NCBI GenBank assembly: GCA_030407085.1
Contig: CM059587.1
Coordinates: 99,071,001 to 99,135,000, forward strand
DNA length: 64,000 nt
Reading direction: 5' to 3'
Source: Trichopria drosophilae
Lineage: Eukaryota; Arthropoda; Insecta; Hymenoptera; Diapriidae
Position 1 is the first letter of the stretch. The number at the start of each line of letters is the position of its first letter. A program made the position numbers and the translations under genes. Of this stretch, positions 49,201-58,500 are shown piece after piece. The notes beneath the pieces were generated by a model. It saw nothing but the letters and a program-made list of their open reading frames with translations. It had not been told where the DNA came from and searched no databases.

Positions 49201-52200
49201 GGGAAAGCGGATACTCCGATGAGCATCGATTCGCCAGGTCGATTGGGAGCTTGCAACAGTACCCTGGCTGGCGTCGGTGCCATCGGCAAAGGCAAAGGAA
49301 TGAAACCAAGGAGACATCGGAAGGTCAAAGCTCCGACTCCCACTGCGCCTGTACCTCAGCCAATGCAGGTTTGTACGATGTTACATTTGCCTTGTTATTC
49401 GTGTAACTTAAACGTTTTTACTCCTAAAGGGTGGTTACATAATGAAGCAGCAGGGTCCAGCACAAATGCCGCAGATGCCCTATGGCGCGCAACAATCGCA
49501 ACAACCTGGAATACCTCAGCAGCCAGGGATGTATCCGAATCAGGCGTCGCAGCAACAACAGCAGCAGCAACAGCAGCAGCAACAGTGGTACTCGAGCCAG
49601 CAAGGCCACGCTGCCGCTGCTGCACAACAGTACGCGTATAATCAGCAGATGCCGACGGCGACGGTCGGTAACCCCAGGTACGATAGACCGGGTATGAACC
49701 AGTCGAAGCAGGCCCTGTCGAATATGCTGCGAATGCGTCTTCCGTCGAATCAGTTCATGGGCACTGCGCAGCAACCGACGGTTCAATCGGTCGGCGCCCC
49801 CCAAGGCTTTCAGGGTATGCAGAGGCAGCAGCAATTCATCAGGCAGCAGCTCCGCACCCAACATACCAATCCCGGTATGAATCCCCAGCAAACGATGTTT
49901 GCGCAGCAGCAGCAACCCCCTCAGCAACCGACCCAACAACAGGCCATGTACGGGGCGATGCAACAAGGTGAGTGTTTATGAGCAACAAAAAAGAGTGTTT
50001 ATAGGAACTAACCGAGCAAAATTCGTCAGGCTTGAATCAAAATTACGCGGGCTACGGTGGTCAGCAAATGCTCCCTCAGCAGCAGCAGCAACAACAGTCC
50101 CAGCAGGTGCAGCAACAGCAGCAGCAGATGCTTCAGCAGCAGCAACAGCAGCAAGGCATGATGTCGCAACAGCAGGGTATGATGTCGCAGCAGCAGCAAA
50201 ACATTATCTTCCAAAATCAGCAACAGATGCTGGGAGCGCAGCGGAACCAGGAATACATGCAGCAACAACGTATGCAGCAGGGGACTTCCAGACCTTCCTA
50301 CCTTCAGGTATTTTGATGGGATAATTACTTTTTTGTTGGTAGCCGTGAAGAGGATTATTAAGCGAGTTATTTTCAGGCTCCAAACGTAACAATGAACACG
50401 ATGGGTCCGATGGGCGGTGGGGTCCAAAATCAACCTGCCCCTCCATATCGGCAAAGCGCTGGAAAACCTGGAACCGTCGGAGTTGCGGGCGGTAACGTCG
50501 GCCTTCAACCAAACCAACATATGCAGCAACAGGTAACTTTAGTGGATTGTTTTTTAATTGTCGTTTATGATTGCGAGGCCCAAATTAGATAATTATGATT
50601 GAGGTTCTTCTTAGTATACTATATTGAATGTCGGTTAGGATAAATGTTCACCATTTCATGAAGTTGATTTGTCATTGATTAGAATTTAGTCTAGGAGCTA
50701 GTTATGTTTAGTCTTTTATATGTCCCAACTTGAAACAATGTTTTTTTTGGTGTATTTTTGGCAGCTGCACACGAATTTTTGCATGGAATGCTGAAAAGTG
50801 GTCGATTAATTGTTTAGAATTTTAATGTTAGTAATTGTTTAATTTTTTAAAACAATTTAATAATTTTTTTTTGGTAATTTTTGAACAAAAAAAGTTCTTA
50901 GTAGCTTTTATGTAGGACGACAACTTTTCGAGATAAAAATTTCCAAACTTTAAAAAAAGTTGATTTTTGAAATTTTTGACATAAAATCCATTTAGGTTCA
51001 AACGATTCAATTTTTACATTTTTTAAACGTTTTCATAGTTGTTGAGACGATAACTGTCGGCGGTTTTTCGGGAAAATGTTCAGGTTTTTCTGTAGCTATA
51101 ATCTCTGACATTCTAAGAACCTCTAAACTAATACTAATAATAAAAACTTATAATCTAATTCTAATAAAATCTATAAACAGTTGTTTATAACATTTGTTTT
51201 TTAAATAATGTATTAATTCTTTTATTTTCGGAAAAAAATGTTTATGTTTTGTGTGATTTGAAACAAAAAGATCCTTATCAACTTTTATTTTAAATTTAAA
51301 TATTTATTAAGTTATTATTTTATACAATTGAATTAGAATGATTATATTTAAATCGTAAACTTGTTTTTTTAACTTTTATTTGAAAAATATGTATCTTACA
51401 TTCATTATTTCTTTTACAAATTTCGAAATTTCCAATGTTTGCAATTTACACGCTACTATGCGTAGTTAAATGTAGCATATTTTTAATCCAACTATGTTTT
51501 TGTTTTCTTGTAACATAGTATATTTTGTATTAAGGTAGTTCAACCACGGGATATACCATGTTGGGAACAAATATTGTATAATGTTTCCAAGAATTTAATT
51601 TTGATTAATAAAGTTATTGTTGAAGAAAGAAAAGATTATTGTCATAAAAAAAAAATTGGAATGTGCAAAAACAATTTGTTAACAAAATTTGATAAATGAC
51701 TCGAATTTGTTGCTTTTCACCTGTCAACAAAATTTTTAAAATCAATTGATTTCAACGTATGGTGGTTTATTTTTTTGAGAAAATGATTATCTATAACTTC
51801 ACCGTAAGATTTATCAAAATTTCTTGTCTGACTACTAAAATTATTGAAAGATTGTAAATAGTATCAGTTACTTTTTTTAACAAATAGAGATATTTGACGT
51901 TAGCATCAGAAATTTAAAAAATCCTACGGTGAAGTTGTAGAGAATCGTTTTTTCGAAAAAAAAAAACCGTCATACGGTGAAATCCATTTATTTTTAAAAA
52001 TGTTTTGACAGGCGAGAAGAAGAAAACTTGAGTCATTAATAAAATTTGTTTAACAAATTGTTTTTGCACATTTCAATTTTTTGTCGGGAACAATAATGTT
52101 TCTTCTTTTTAAAAGTATCTTTATTCATGAAAATTAAATTCGTGGAAATATTATTAAATATTTTTCCACAACATAATTTCCATAACTACAAAATTATTTC

Positions 52201-54817
52201 TAGATAGTCTGGGGTATACTACATAAAATGTCGGTGTCCATTTTTGAAATAATTGTTTAAAATAGAAGATTTAAAATGTTTAAAACTACAGTTTTGACGA
52301 ATTTTTCAAACTCTTCCCAAAACGTAAAAATTTGTAGCTTACATTTGAGCCCAGGAAACTTTGTGAAAAAGAAAGAAAATCTTTTGTAAAATATCCAACC
52401 TTACTATTTTCGGGTACGCTTTACACGATAGAATGGTTTAAAATTTTCAAAACTTTGATTTTCAATTGTTGATTAACGATATCAAAAAAAAATATGATTT
52501 TTTTATGAAAAATTTGTATTTAATCAAAAATTTGAGTGGGAAGGAAATTGTTTTTACTGCCGCAAATATACATAAAATTGCCCAAAATATCTAAACTTTT
52601 CAACCAGCTTCGGTTTTTTATCGTACGATTTTTTTTAACAAAATAGTGACCAAAAAAACGAAATCTAAAAATCAAACTTTCATTTTAGGACTTGCTTTGA
52701 AGTTTTTTCATTGGAATCGTGTAAATTATTCAATTATTTCAGTAAAAATGTACTTAAATATAATATTATTTTTAAAAATAACTAAAAAATGTATGAAGAA
52801 TAATGTTTTTTCGGTTTTAAAAAAATAAAAAAAGAAGACACTTGAATTCATCGACCTTCACGTCGAGCATCGTTTTTCAAGAAAAAAAAAATAACGGCTA
52901 AGAGATGAAAATTGAAAAATGATTAGATTTACTTGATTCACTAAGATTTGTTCTGAAAATATCAAAATGCAAACCAATATTTCGAAAATCAACGATATTC
53001 AGATTATCTCATTAGTTCCTGTTCGAATAATGACGAGAAACCGCAAAAACGACTTGTTCAAGCCTAAAAACATTATTTTTCATATTTAACCCTTTTTATA
53101 GTTATTTTAAAAAAATATATTATATTTAAGTACTTTTTTACTGAAATAATTGAATAATTTACACGATTCCAATGAAGAAAACGTCAAAACAAGTCCTAAA
53201 ATGAAAGTTTGATTTATTAGCTTTCGTTTTTTGGCTACCATTTTGTTAAAAAAAAAATTCTACGATAAAAAACTAAAGCTGCTTGAAAACTTTCGATGTT
53301 TTGTTCAATTTTGTGCATATTTGCGACAGTAACAAAAATTTCCTTCCCAATCAAATTTTTGATTAAATAAAAATTTTTCATAACAAAAATATTTTTTTTT
53401 TAAATTGTTAATCAACAATTGAAAATGAAAAATTTGAAATTGTTCAACCATTCTATCGTGTACAGCGTACCTGAAAATTGTTGGATATTTTCTAAAAGAT
53501 TTTCTTACTTTTTCACAAAGTTTCCTGAGCTCAAATGTAATATACAAATTTTGCCTTTTTTGGAAGATTTTGAAAAATTCGTCAAAACTGTAGTTTCAAA
53601 TATTTTAAATCTTCTACTTTAAACAATAATTTCAAAAATGGACATCGACATTTTATGTACAGTGGCCCTCCCCTTATTTTAACTTTTCGAGTCAAGGAAG
53701 ATCGGCGGCTTCTTCCCTTATTTTACAGCTTCCCTTCATCCCCACCACTGGCAGTATGAGAGAATAAAAACACAAAAAGGAGATACAGTAGTCCTTCCCT
53801 TATTCTAATTTGTCCAGTCAGGCAAGATGGCGGCCTTCTTCCCTTATTCTAATTTTCCCCTCTTCCCCACTTCTTACATTTGTAGTCTCACTTTTGTCTT
53901 TTTTTTTTGTTGCGCATGCGCCATTATTTGTATTTAGAGAAAATCCATACGTCAACACGCGACAGTGGGGAGAACGCGCGAGGGGAAATATTAGAATAGG
54001 AGAAAAGGAACAATTGGAATAAGGGAAGGGCCACTGTGTATTGGCGTCCTTCTTCACCTGAATGCGCAAGCGCAAACAGCAATCCGCGCTCTTTTGAACA
54101 CTTTCAAATGGCGAATGGTGGGGGAACTCACGAGGGGAAGAAGTTAACATAAGGGACGAAAACAAGTTAAAATAAAGGACGCAGTTAAAATAAGAGGAGT
54201 TAAAATAAGGGGAGGGCCACTGTAGTATACCCCAGACTATCTAGAAATAATTTTGTTTTAAATTTATATAAATTACAGTAGTACCCCACTTATTTGAAGT
54301 TCCTCCTCTACCTTAAGGATTCGCCCCCTTCTATTTTAACTTTTTTTCATGTCCTCTCACGCTGCTGGCGATGAGGAAGAGAAGTAGCATTGAAATAAGA
54401 GGGGCTGCCGCCATATTCCTTGACTGGAAATCTTAAAATAAGAGGGGACCTACTTTTTTTAGATTAATTAATATTTCGGGGTCAAAATCATCGACATCTG
54501 CGACAGTTAATGGGTTAGGATAACAAACAATGACAATATAATCGTTTCAAATAAATAAATTATAACCTAAAAAATGTCATTATCGTTTACAAAAATATCC
54601 TCATTCGCAGATGTCACTAAATCAGCAGCGGATGCGTCAGCAAATGTTGGTAAACATGAATTTGCACCAGCAGCAGCAACAGGTGCAGCAACAACAGGTG
54701 GTCCAGCAGCAAGGCGGTAACGTGGGACCGCAACCGACGCCACAGCTCGTCGCTCATTTACAGCGTAACATCAATCAACCTCCGCAGCACGCGTATCATC
54801 AACCACCGCCTTATTAA
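31210..54817 (+). CDS. MED12: MED12 (kohtalo), Mediator kinase-module subunit (10 coding exons)
   Basis: MED12 bridges cyclin C-CDK8 to MED13 in the nuclear Mediator kinase module and activates the kinase. Exons: 31210-31753, 31813-32408, 34860-36510, 36568-37161, 43494-45232, 48952-49368, 49430-49967, 50030-50307, 50377-50532, 54611-54817; every junction is GT-AG and in phase, giving 2,239 codons. Residues 1-41 hold the kinase-activating segment ([16 protein letters not shown], then [11 protein letters not shown]). The Med12 domain lies around 100-180 (DNFWPVTAR), the LCEWAV motif starts at residue 538, and [17 protein letters not shown] and LTCLKGQD(D/E)QREGLLTSL segments follow. The C-terminal PQL region keeps LLPLPK and CEP. 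Exons 7, 8 and 10 encode glutamine-rich opa-type tracts. Intron 3 is 57 nt, in frame and stop-free, so it can be mistaken for coding. Introns 2, 4, 5 and 9 are 2.5-6.3 kb and transposon-filled. Confidence 0.96.
32643..32683 (-). other. Hammerhead-like 41-nt motif, copy 1
   Basis: Read on the minus strand: GACTC, CTGAAGA, a hairpin with GGAC/GTCC stem, then GAAACGTT and GAGTC. The outer GACTC/GAGTC can pair. Further copies lie at 34,569-34,609 (+) and 39,835-39,875 (+), and a broken one near 33,540-33,570 (-). Confidence 0.6.
34569..34609 (+). other. Hammerhead-like 41-nt motif, copy 2
   Basis: Same order of blocks as the copy at 32,643, with GAAATG in place of GAAACG and one stem change (GAGAC for GGGAC). 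It lies in the right arm of the foldback element. Confidence 0.55.
37310..39434. mobile_element. MITE swollen by an internal minisatellite
   Basis: The left end CAGTAGTACTTCTCTTATTC and right end GAATAAGAGAAGGGCTACTG are inverted and flanked by TA (37,308-37,309 and 39,435-39,436). They match the family at 42,780, 53,786 and 58,006, whose members are about 250-270 bp. Nearly all the extra length is the array at 37,320-39,195. The right 200 bp keep CATCTTGCCTGTCTGGACAA, seen in the sister copies. Confidence 0.85.
37320..39195. repeat. Minisatellite, 33-bp composite unit
   Basis: The unit alternates TTATTCTAATTCCTC (15 bp) and TTATTCTAACTCCTTCTC (18 bp), about 57 units in all, with variants such as CACATTCTAA and TATTATTCTAA. 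A 33-bp period is 11 codons and the unit lacks stops in several frames, which yields long false frames on both strands. It lies in MED12 intron 4. Confidence 0.95.
39822..40080 (+). mobile_element. Single end of the foldback family
   Basis: This segment matches the right end of the element at 32,457-34,799: the 41-nt motif at 39,835-39,875, then TTTTTTAAAGAGTTTTAAG, AAATAAAGTCTTA, AAAAAGTGATAGTGTCTTT and AGACAGAGCCCATAA. The other arm is absent, so it is a solo end or a deleted copy. Confidence 0.8.
40081..42779. other. MED12 intron 4 interior, AT-rich
   Basis: No exon is supported. A frame of 107 codons near 40,217 has no domain signature or splice partner. The stretch includes a probable LINE 3' end at 41,137-41,480. 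Confidence 0.5.
41137..41480 (-). mobile_element. Probable LINE 3' end, hairpin plus tail
   Basis: On the minus strand GGGCTCGTCCC is followed by GTAAATTTAATAAATAATAG, the same hairpin-plus-tail layout as the other LINE 3' ends. The left limit (minus-strand 5' side) is a guess. No coding remnant was recognised. Confidence 0.4.
42780..43025. mobile_element. TA-flanked MITE, CAGTGGGACC ends
   Basis: Starts CAGTGGGACCTCTCTTAC and ends GAATAAGAGAGGTCCTACTG, with TA at 42,778-42,779 and 43,026-43,027. The interior has CAAGATGGCGCC and TCTTATTCTAATTTTCCCC, placing it in the family at 37,310, 53,786 and 58,006. Confidence 0.85.
45268..45753 (+). mobile_element. Dimeric tRNA-like SINE in MED12 intron 5
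   Basis: A tRNA-like core with pol III A and B boxes (45,380-45,450) is followed by unrelated body sequence and an A-rich tail (AAATAAATAAATAAAAAA, about 45,723 onward). A block before the core (ATCGACTCATGGTCGCTGCTG, ACAAATGTGAAG, ACGCCATCTA) recurs after it (ATCGAGCCATGGCCGATGCTG, ACAAATGCGAGT, GCGCCATCTA), so the element is partly dimeric. Near the 3' end are perfect hairpins AAGCTCCCTGGGAGCTT and CACCTCGATCGAGGTG. Left and right limits are approximate and target duplications were not resolved. Confidence 0.75.
45380..45450 (+). other. tRNA-Arg(ACG)-like SINE head, not a working tRNA
   Basis: The A box TAGCTCAGGCGG (45,387-45,398) and B box GAGTTCGATCC (45,430-45,440) are well kept. With standard spacing the anticodon position reads ACG (45,413-45,415). 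Acceptor, anticodon and T stems each contain mismatches, so it would not fold as a normal tRNA. Confidence 0.7.
45799..46092. mobile_element. MITE with CAGCGGTCC / GGACTACTG ends
   Basis: Ends CAGCGGTCCCCCCAATATTTGC and GCAAATATTGGGGTGGACTACTG are inverted. TA precedes the left end; CA follows the right. The interior has two GCGCATGCG words. It is a relative of the CAGTRG-ended MITEs but has its own sequence. Confidence 0.8.
46257..48753. mobile_element. TTAA-flanked 2.5-kb element, CCCATTAACTCT ends
   Basis: Left TTAA-CCCATTAACTCT (46,257 on) is mirrored by AGAGTTAATGGG-TTAA ending at 48,753. TTAA duplications and CCC ends suggest the piggyBac superfamily. The interior holds several GGATCCGCCATTTTGAA modules in both orientations (46,580-46,760, 47,240-47,630, 48,010-48,520). 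No transposase frame was recognised. It makes up most of MED12 intron 5. Confidence 0.7.
50533..51554. other. MED12 intron 9, first part: nothing seen
   Basis: AT-rich intronic sequence; no exon or repeat was recognised. Confidence 0.5.
51555..52186. repeat. Palindrome, ~630 bp, MED12 intron 9
   Basis: Left GTTGGGAACA, TTTAATTTTGATTAATAAAG, GGAATGTGCAAAAACAATTT and CTTCACCGTAAGAT face right ATCTTTATTCATG, AAATTGTTTTTGCACATTTC and CCTACGGTGAAG. The arms turn near 51,870. Type of element not assigned. Confidence 0.75.
53660..54222. mobile_element. Outer TA-flanked [18 protein letters not shown] ends
   Basis: Ends CAGTGGCCCTCCCCTTATTT and AAATAAGGGGAGGGCCACTG, with TA at 53,658-53,659 and 54,223-54,224. 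The opposite arm of the host palindrome has the unoccupied site with a single TA, which fixes both ends of the insertion. Confidence 0.9.
53786..54036. mobile_element. Inner nested MITE, CAGTAGTCCTTCCC ends
   Basis: Ends CAGTAGTCCTTCCCTTATTC and GAATAAGGGAAGGGCCACTG lie within the outer MITE. TA precedes the left end; the right flank reads TG, so the duplication is mutated. The interior keeps CAAGATGGCGGCC and TGCGCATGCGCC, shared with the member at 58,006. Confidence 0.85.
54276..54455. mobile_element. Degraded MITE, CAGTAGTACCCC end
   Basis: The left end CAGTAGTACCCCACTTATTT has TA before it; the right end AAATAAGAGGGGACCTACT is recognisable but its last bases are lost in a T run. It lies just before the last MED12 exon. 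Confidence 0.6.
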
Positions 54818-55521
54818 TAATTAAAACGTTTTATTAAGCGAAATGTAAATATCCTGTAAATAGCCAAGCGAAAATGACGACCCACAGCTCAATCGTGCAC
54901 TCGGGGAATAGATTTTAAAATGAACGTTCAAAAAAAAAAAAACAAAAAAACAAAAAAGACTTTGGCCCGCGCTGAATTTTTAAGCATCACTTTACATAAA
55001 GCGTGTATTTTTAACGTTTCGATTCTTAGAAACTGGGAGGGATTCGCGCCCGACGATTTTTCTTTTTTTTTTTTTTTTTTTAATCGTACGGACGCTGGCA
55101 CAAAAAAAAAAAGAAGTTTTTTACGAATTCTGGACGTTACGCAATGCCCAATTACGTACAATTGCGTGCTTTCGAATCTTCAGGCTCGCAAGACTTCAAC
55201 GGACTGAAAACAATCGCCCTGTAGGCAATAGGATTAGGTGAACTATTCGAAATCGAAATCTACCTTAACGCATTAGATTAATTAGCTAATTTGATTATGA
55301 AAAACGCTGCACGAAGCGATTAAGTGTAATTAATTTAAACGGAGGTGCGCATTACGTCGAAAGCGGATACAGCGATACGGTAACGCTGTATGCGTGTGCC
55401 AAAATAGGTAATTGTAATAATTTTAGCGCACGGGTATTTAGTAATAATTTATTTATTAGTAACAAAATTTGTACATTACGACGCGATAAAGGATGGAAGT
55501 ACTCGAAGATAAAAAAATAGT
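54818..55521 (+). other. MED12 3' UTR and convergent gap to RFC4
   Basis: No further exon is seen. The sequence after the MED12 stop is less repetitive than the introns and probably holds the 3' untranslated region. No canonical AATAAA was found close to the stop, so the transcript end is unknown. Long A and T runs lie at about 54,929 and 55,063. Confidence 0.5.
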
Positions 55522-55531
55522 TTTATTTATT
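55522..55531 (-). terminator. Polyadenylation signal of RFC4
   Basis: Two overlapping AATAAA words on the minus strand, about 20-30 nt past the RFC4 stop. Confidence 0.55.
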
Positions 55532-55552
55532 AGTTCCTGTAACTCACAAGTT

Positions 55553-58500
55553 TTAGCGGATGTTGTACGCCTGCATAATGCTGCAACAAAGACTCATGAA
55601 CTGGATGTATTCGCTGCCACCGTCAAGTAATCGAAAACTGCATTCCTAGAAAGTAATTACGTCATATCCGGTTTTAAAATCGATTAACCCATTAAAGCCT
55701 GAAATGGCATTTTTTATACTTCATTATTAATCAAGAATTTCATATCAAAATCGAAGTTGAAAACAATTGAAAGGTACATTATTGTTTTCGAGGTCGCTCT
55801 TCAAGATTCCGAAATCAAAATTGAGCTTCAGCCATCAAGAATTCCAATATGGCGCCGAATTTTTTAAAAAATTCCAAAAAATTGGGAATTTTTTATTCTT
55901 ATCAATTTTTTCGAGCTATTAGAATATTGGAATTTTATTGAAACATAATGGTGAATAAAATAGTTGAATTTTAAGGAAAAATTGTACTTTTATACCCCAC
56001 ATCATTGTAACGACCTCAAAATGGCGTCAACAATGAAAATTTCTTTGAAAAATTTCTGAACGTTCTAACTCAAAAACTACGTGCTGTTATAAAAAAATGC
56101 TAAGAATGAAAAGTTCTTAGAATTAATCGAGAAATATAGTGGAATTTTTTCAGATTTTTGTGATGACATTTTGAGAAATTTTTTTTCAACATTTTTTTAA
56201 AAATCATAATTTATTTGTGAAAAATTCTGAAAAAAATTTGGTGTATTCACTTATGAATTCAACGAGTTTTTTGTTCTTTGCAATTTTTTTCTAAAAGTTT
56301 TTGGGGGGAAAAAATCCTAAACTATAATATTTGAAATTCATTTCCTCGAAAACTATCAACTTTTCGAAAAAATTGCAAAGAACAAATACCTCTTAGAATT
56401 AATCGAGAAATATAGTGGAATTTTTTCAGATTTTTGTGATGACATTTTGAGGAATTTTTTTTCAAAATTTTTTTCAAATTTTTTTCAAAATCATAATTTT
56501 TTTATGAAAAATTCTGAAAAAAATTTGGTGTATTCACTTATGAATTCAACGAGTTTTTTGTTCTTTGCAATTTTTTTCCAAAAGTTTTTGGGGGGAAAAA
56601 ATCCTAAACTATAATATTTGAAATTGATTTCCTCGAAAACTATCAACTTTTCGAAAAAATTGCAAAGAACAAATACCTCTTAGAATTAATCGAGAAATAT
56701 AGTGGCATTTTTTCAGATTTTTGTAATGACATTTTGAGAAATTTTTTTTCAACATTTTTTTCAAAATCATAATTTATTTATGAAAAATTCTGAAAAAAAT
56801 TTGGTGTATTCATTCATGAATTCTACGAGTTTTTTGTTCTTTGCAATTTTTTCCAAAAGTTGATTGTTTTTGGGGGGGAAAATCCTGAACATTTGAAATT
56901 CATTTCCTCGAAAACTATCAACTTTTCGAAAAAATTGCCAAGAACAAATAATTCTTAGAATTCATTAGAAAATACACTAAATTTTTTTCAGAATTTTTTG
57001 TAAATAAATTACAATTTTGAAAAAAATTTTGAAAAAAAATTTCTGAAAATGTCATCAAAAAATTTTGAAAAAATTCCACTATATTTCTCGATGAATTCTA
57101 AGAGTTATTTGTTCTTTGCAATTTTTTCGAAAAGTTGATAGTTTTTGAGGAAATGAATTTCAAATATTATAGGATTTTTTCCCCCAAAAAACGATCAACT
57201 TTTGACAAAAATTGCAAAGAACAAAAAACTCTTAGAATTCATAAGTGAATACACCAAATTTTTTTCAGAATTTTTCATAAATAAATTATGATTTTGAAAA
57301 AAATGTTGAAAAGAAATTTCTCAAAACGTCATCACAAAAATCTGAAAAAATTCCACTATATTTCTCGATTAAATCTAAGAGTTATTTGTTCTTTGCAATT
57401 TTTTCGAAAAGTTGATAGTTTTCGAGGAAATGAATTTCAAATATTATAGTTTAGGATTTTTTCCCCCCAAAAAATTTTGGAAAAAATTGCAAAGAACAAA
57501 AAACTCGTAGAATTCATAAGTGAATACACCAATTTTTTTTCAGAATTTTTCATAAATAAATTGCGATTTTGAAAAAAATGTTGAAAAAAAATTTCTCAAA
57601 ATGTCATCACAAAAATCTGAAAAAATTCCACTATATTTGTCGATTAATTCTAAGAACTTTTCATTCTTAGCATTTTTTTATAAGAGCACGTAGTTTTTGA
57701 GTTAGAACGTTCAGAAATTTTTCAAAGAAATTTTCATTGTTGACGCCATTTTGAGGTCGTCAGAATGATGTAGGGTATAAAAGTAAAATTTTTCCTTAAA
57801 ATTGAAGTATTTTGTTCACCTTTGTTCAGAGTTTCAATAGAATCCCAATATTCTAATAGCTCGAAAAAAATTGATAAGAATAAAAAATTCCAAATTTTTT
57901 GAAAATTTTTTTCATATTCGGCGCCATATTGGAATTTCTGATGGTAGAAACTCAATTTTGACCTCGGAATCTTGAAGAGCGACCTCGAAAACAGTAGGAT
58001 ACGTACAGTAGTACTTCCCTTATTCTAATGTCTTCCCTTATTCTAATTTTTTCTCTTCTATTCCAATATTTCCCCTCACACGTTCTCCCCACTTACGTGT
58101 GTTGACGTGTGGATTTTCTAAATAAAAATAACGGCGCATGCGCAACAAAGGAAAAAGAGACAATAGTGAGAGAGCAAATCTTAGTAGTGGGGGAGAGGAG
58201 AAAATTAGAATAAGGGAAGAAGTGCGCCATCTTGCCTGACTGGACAATTTAGAATAAGGGAAGGACTAATGTACCTCTCAATTGTTTTCAACTTTTTGAT
58301 ACGAAATACTTGATTGAAAATGAAGTATAAAAATTGTCATTTCAGGCGTTAATGAAACTTACCCCAAGCTTTTCACCAATGTATGCTTTTTGTTCATCCG
58401 AGAAGTCATTCGAGTAGATTACTACATCGTTCAGTTGTTCAACAACCTGACTTACAGAGTACGCTTCAAGCATAAATTTATCAACAAAAGTTTCAACTTT

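Larger units (their letters stand above)
52189..54255. mobile_element. Palindromic element split by nested MITEs
   Basis: Left end AAAATTATTTCTAGATAGTC with CTGGGGTATACTA is mirrored by TAGTATACCCCAG with GACTATCTAGAAATAATTTT at 54,223-54,255. The arms pair across the centre near 52,960. The right arm is interrupted at 53,660 by a TA-flanked MITE that itself contains another. No coding frame was found. Confidence 0.85.

Noticed and set aside
49424..49966. 180-codon leucine-rich minus-strand frame
   Set aside because: Antisense of CAG-rich MED12 exon 7; glutamine codons read backwards give leucine runs.
53818..58247. Similar 69-115-codon frames near 53.8 kb and 58.0 kb
   Set aside because: They resemble each other only because both lie in copies of one MITE family, in opposite orientation.
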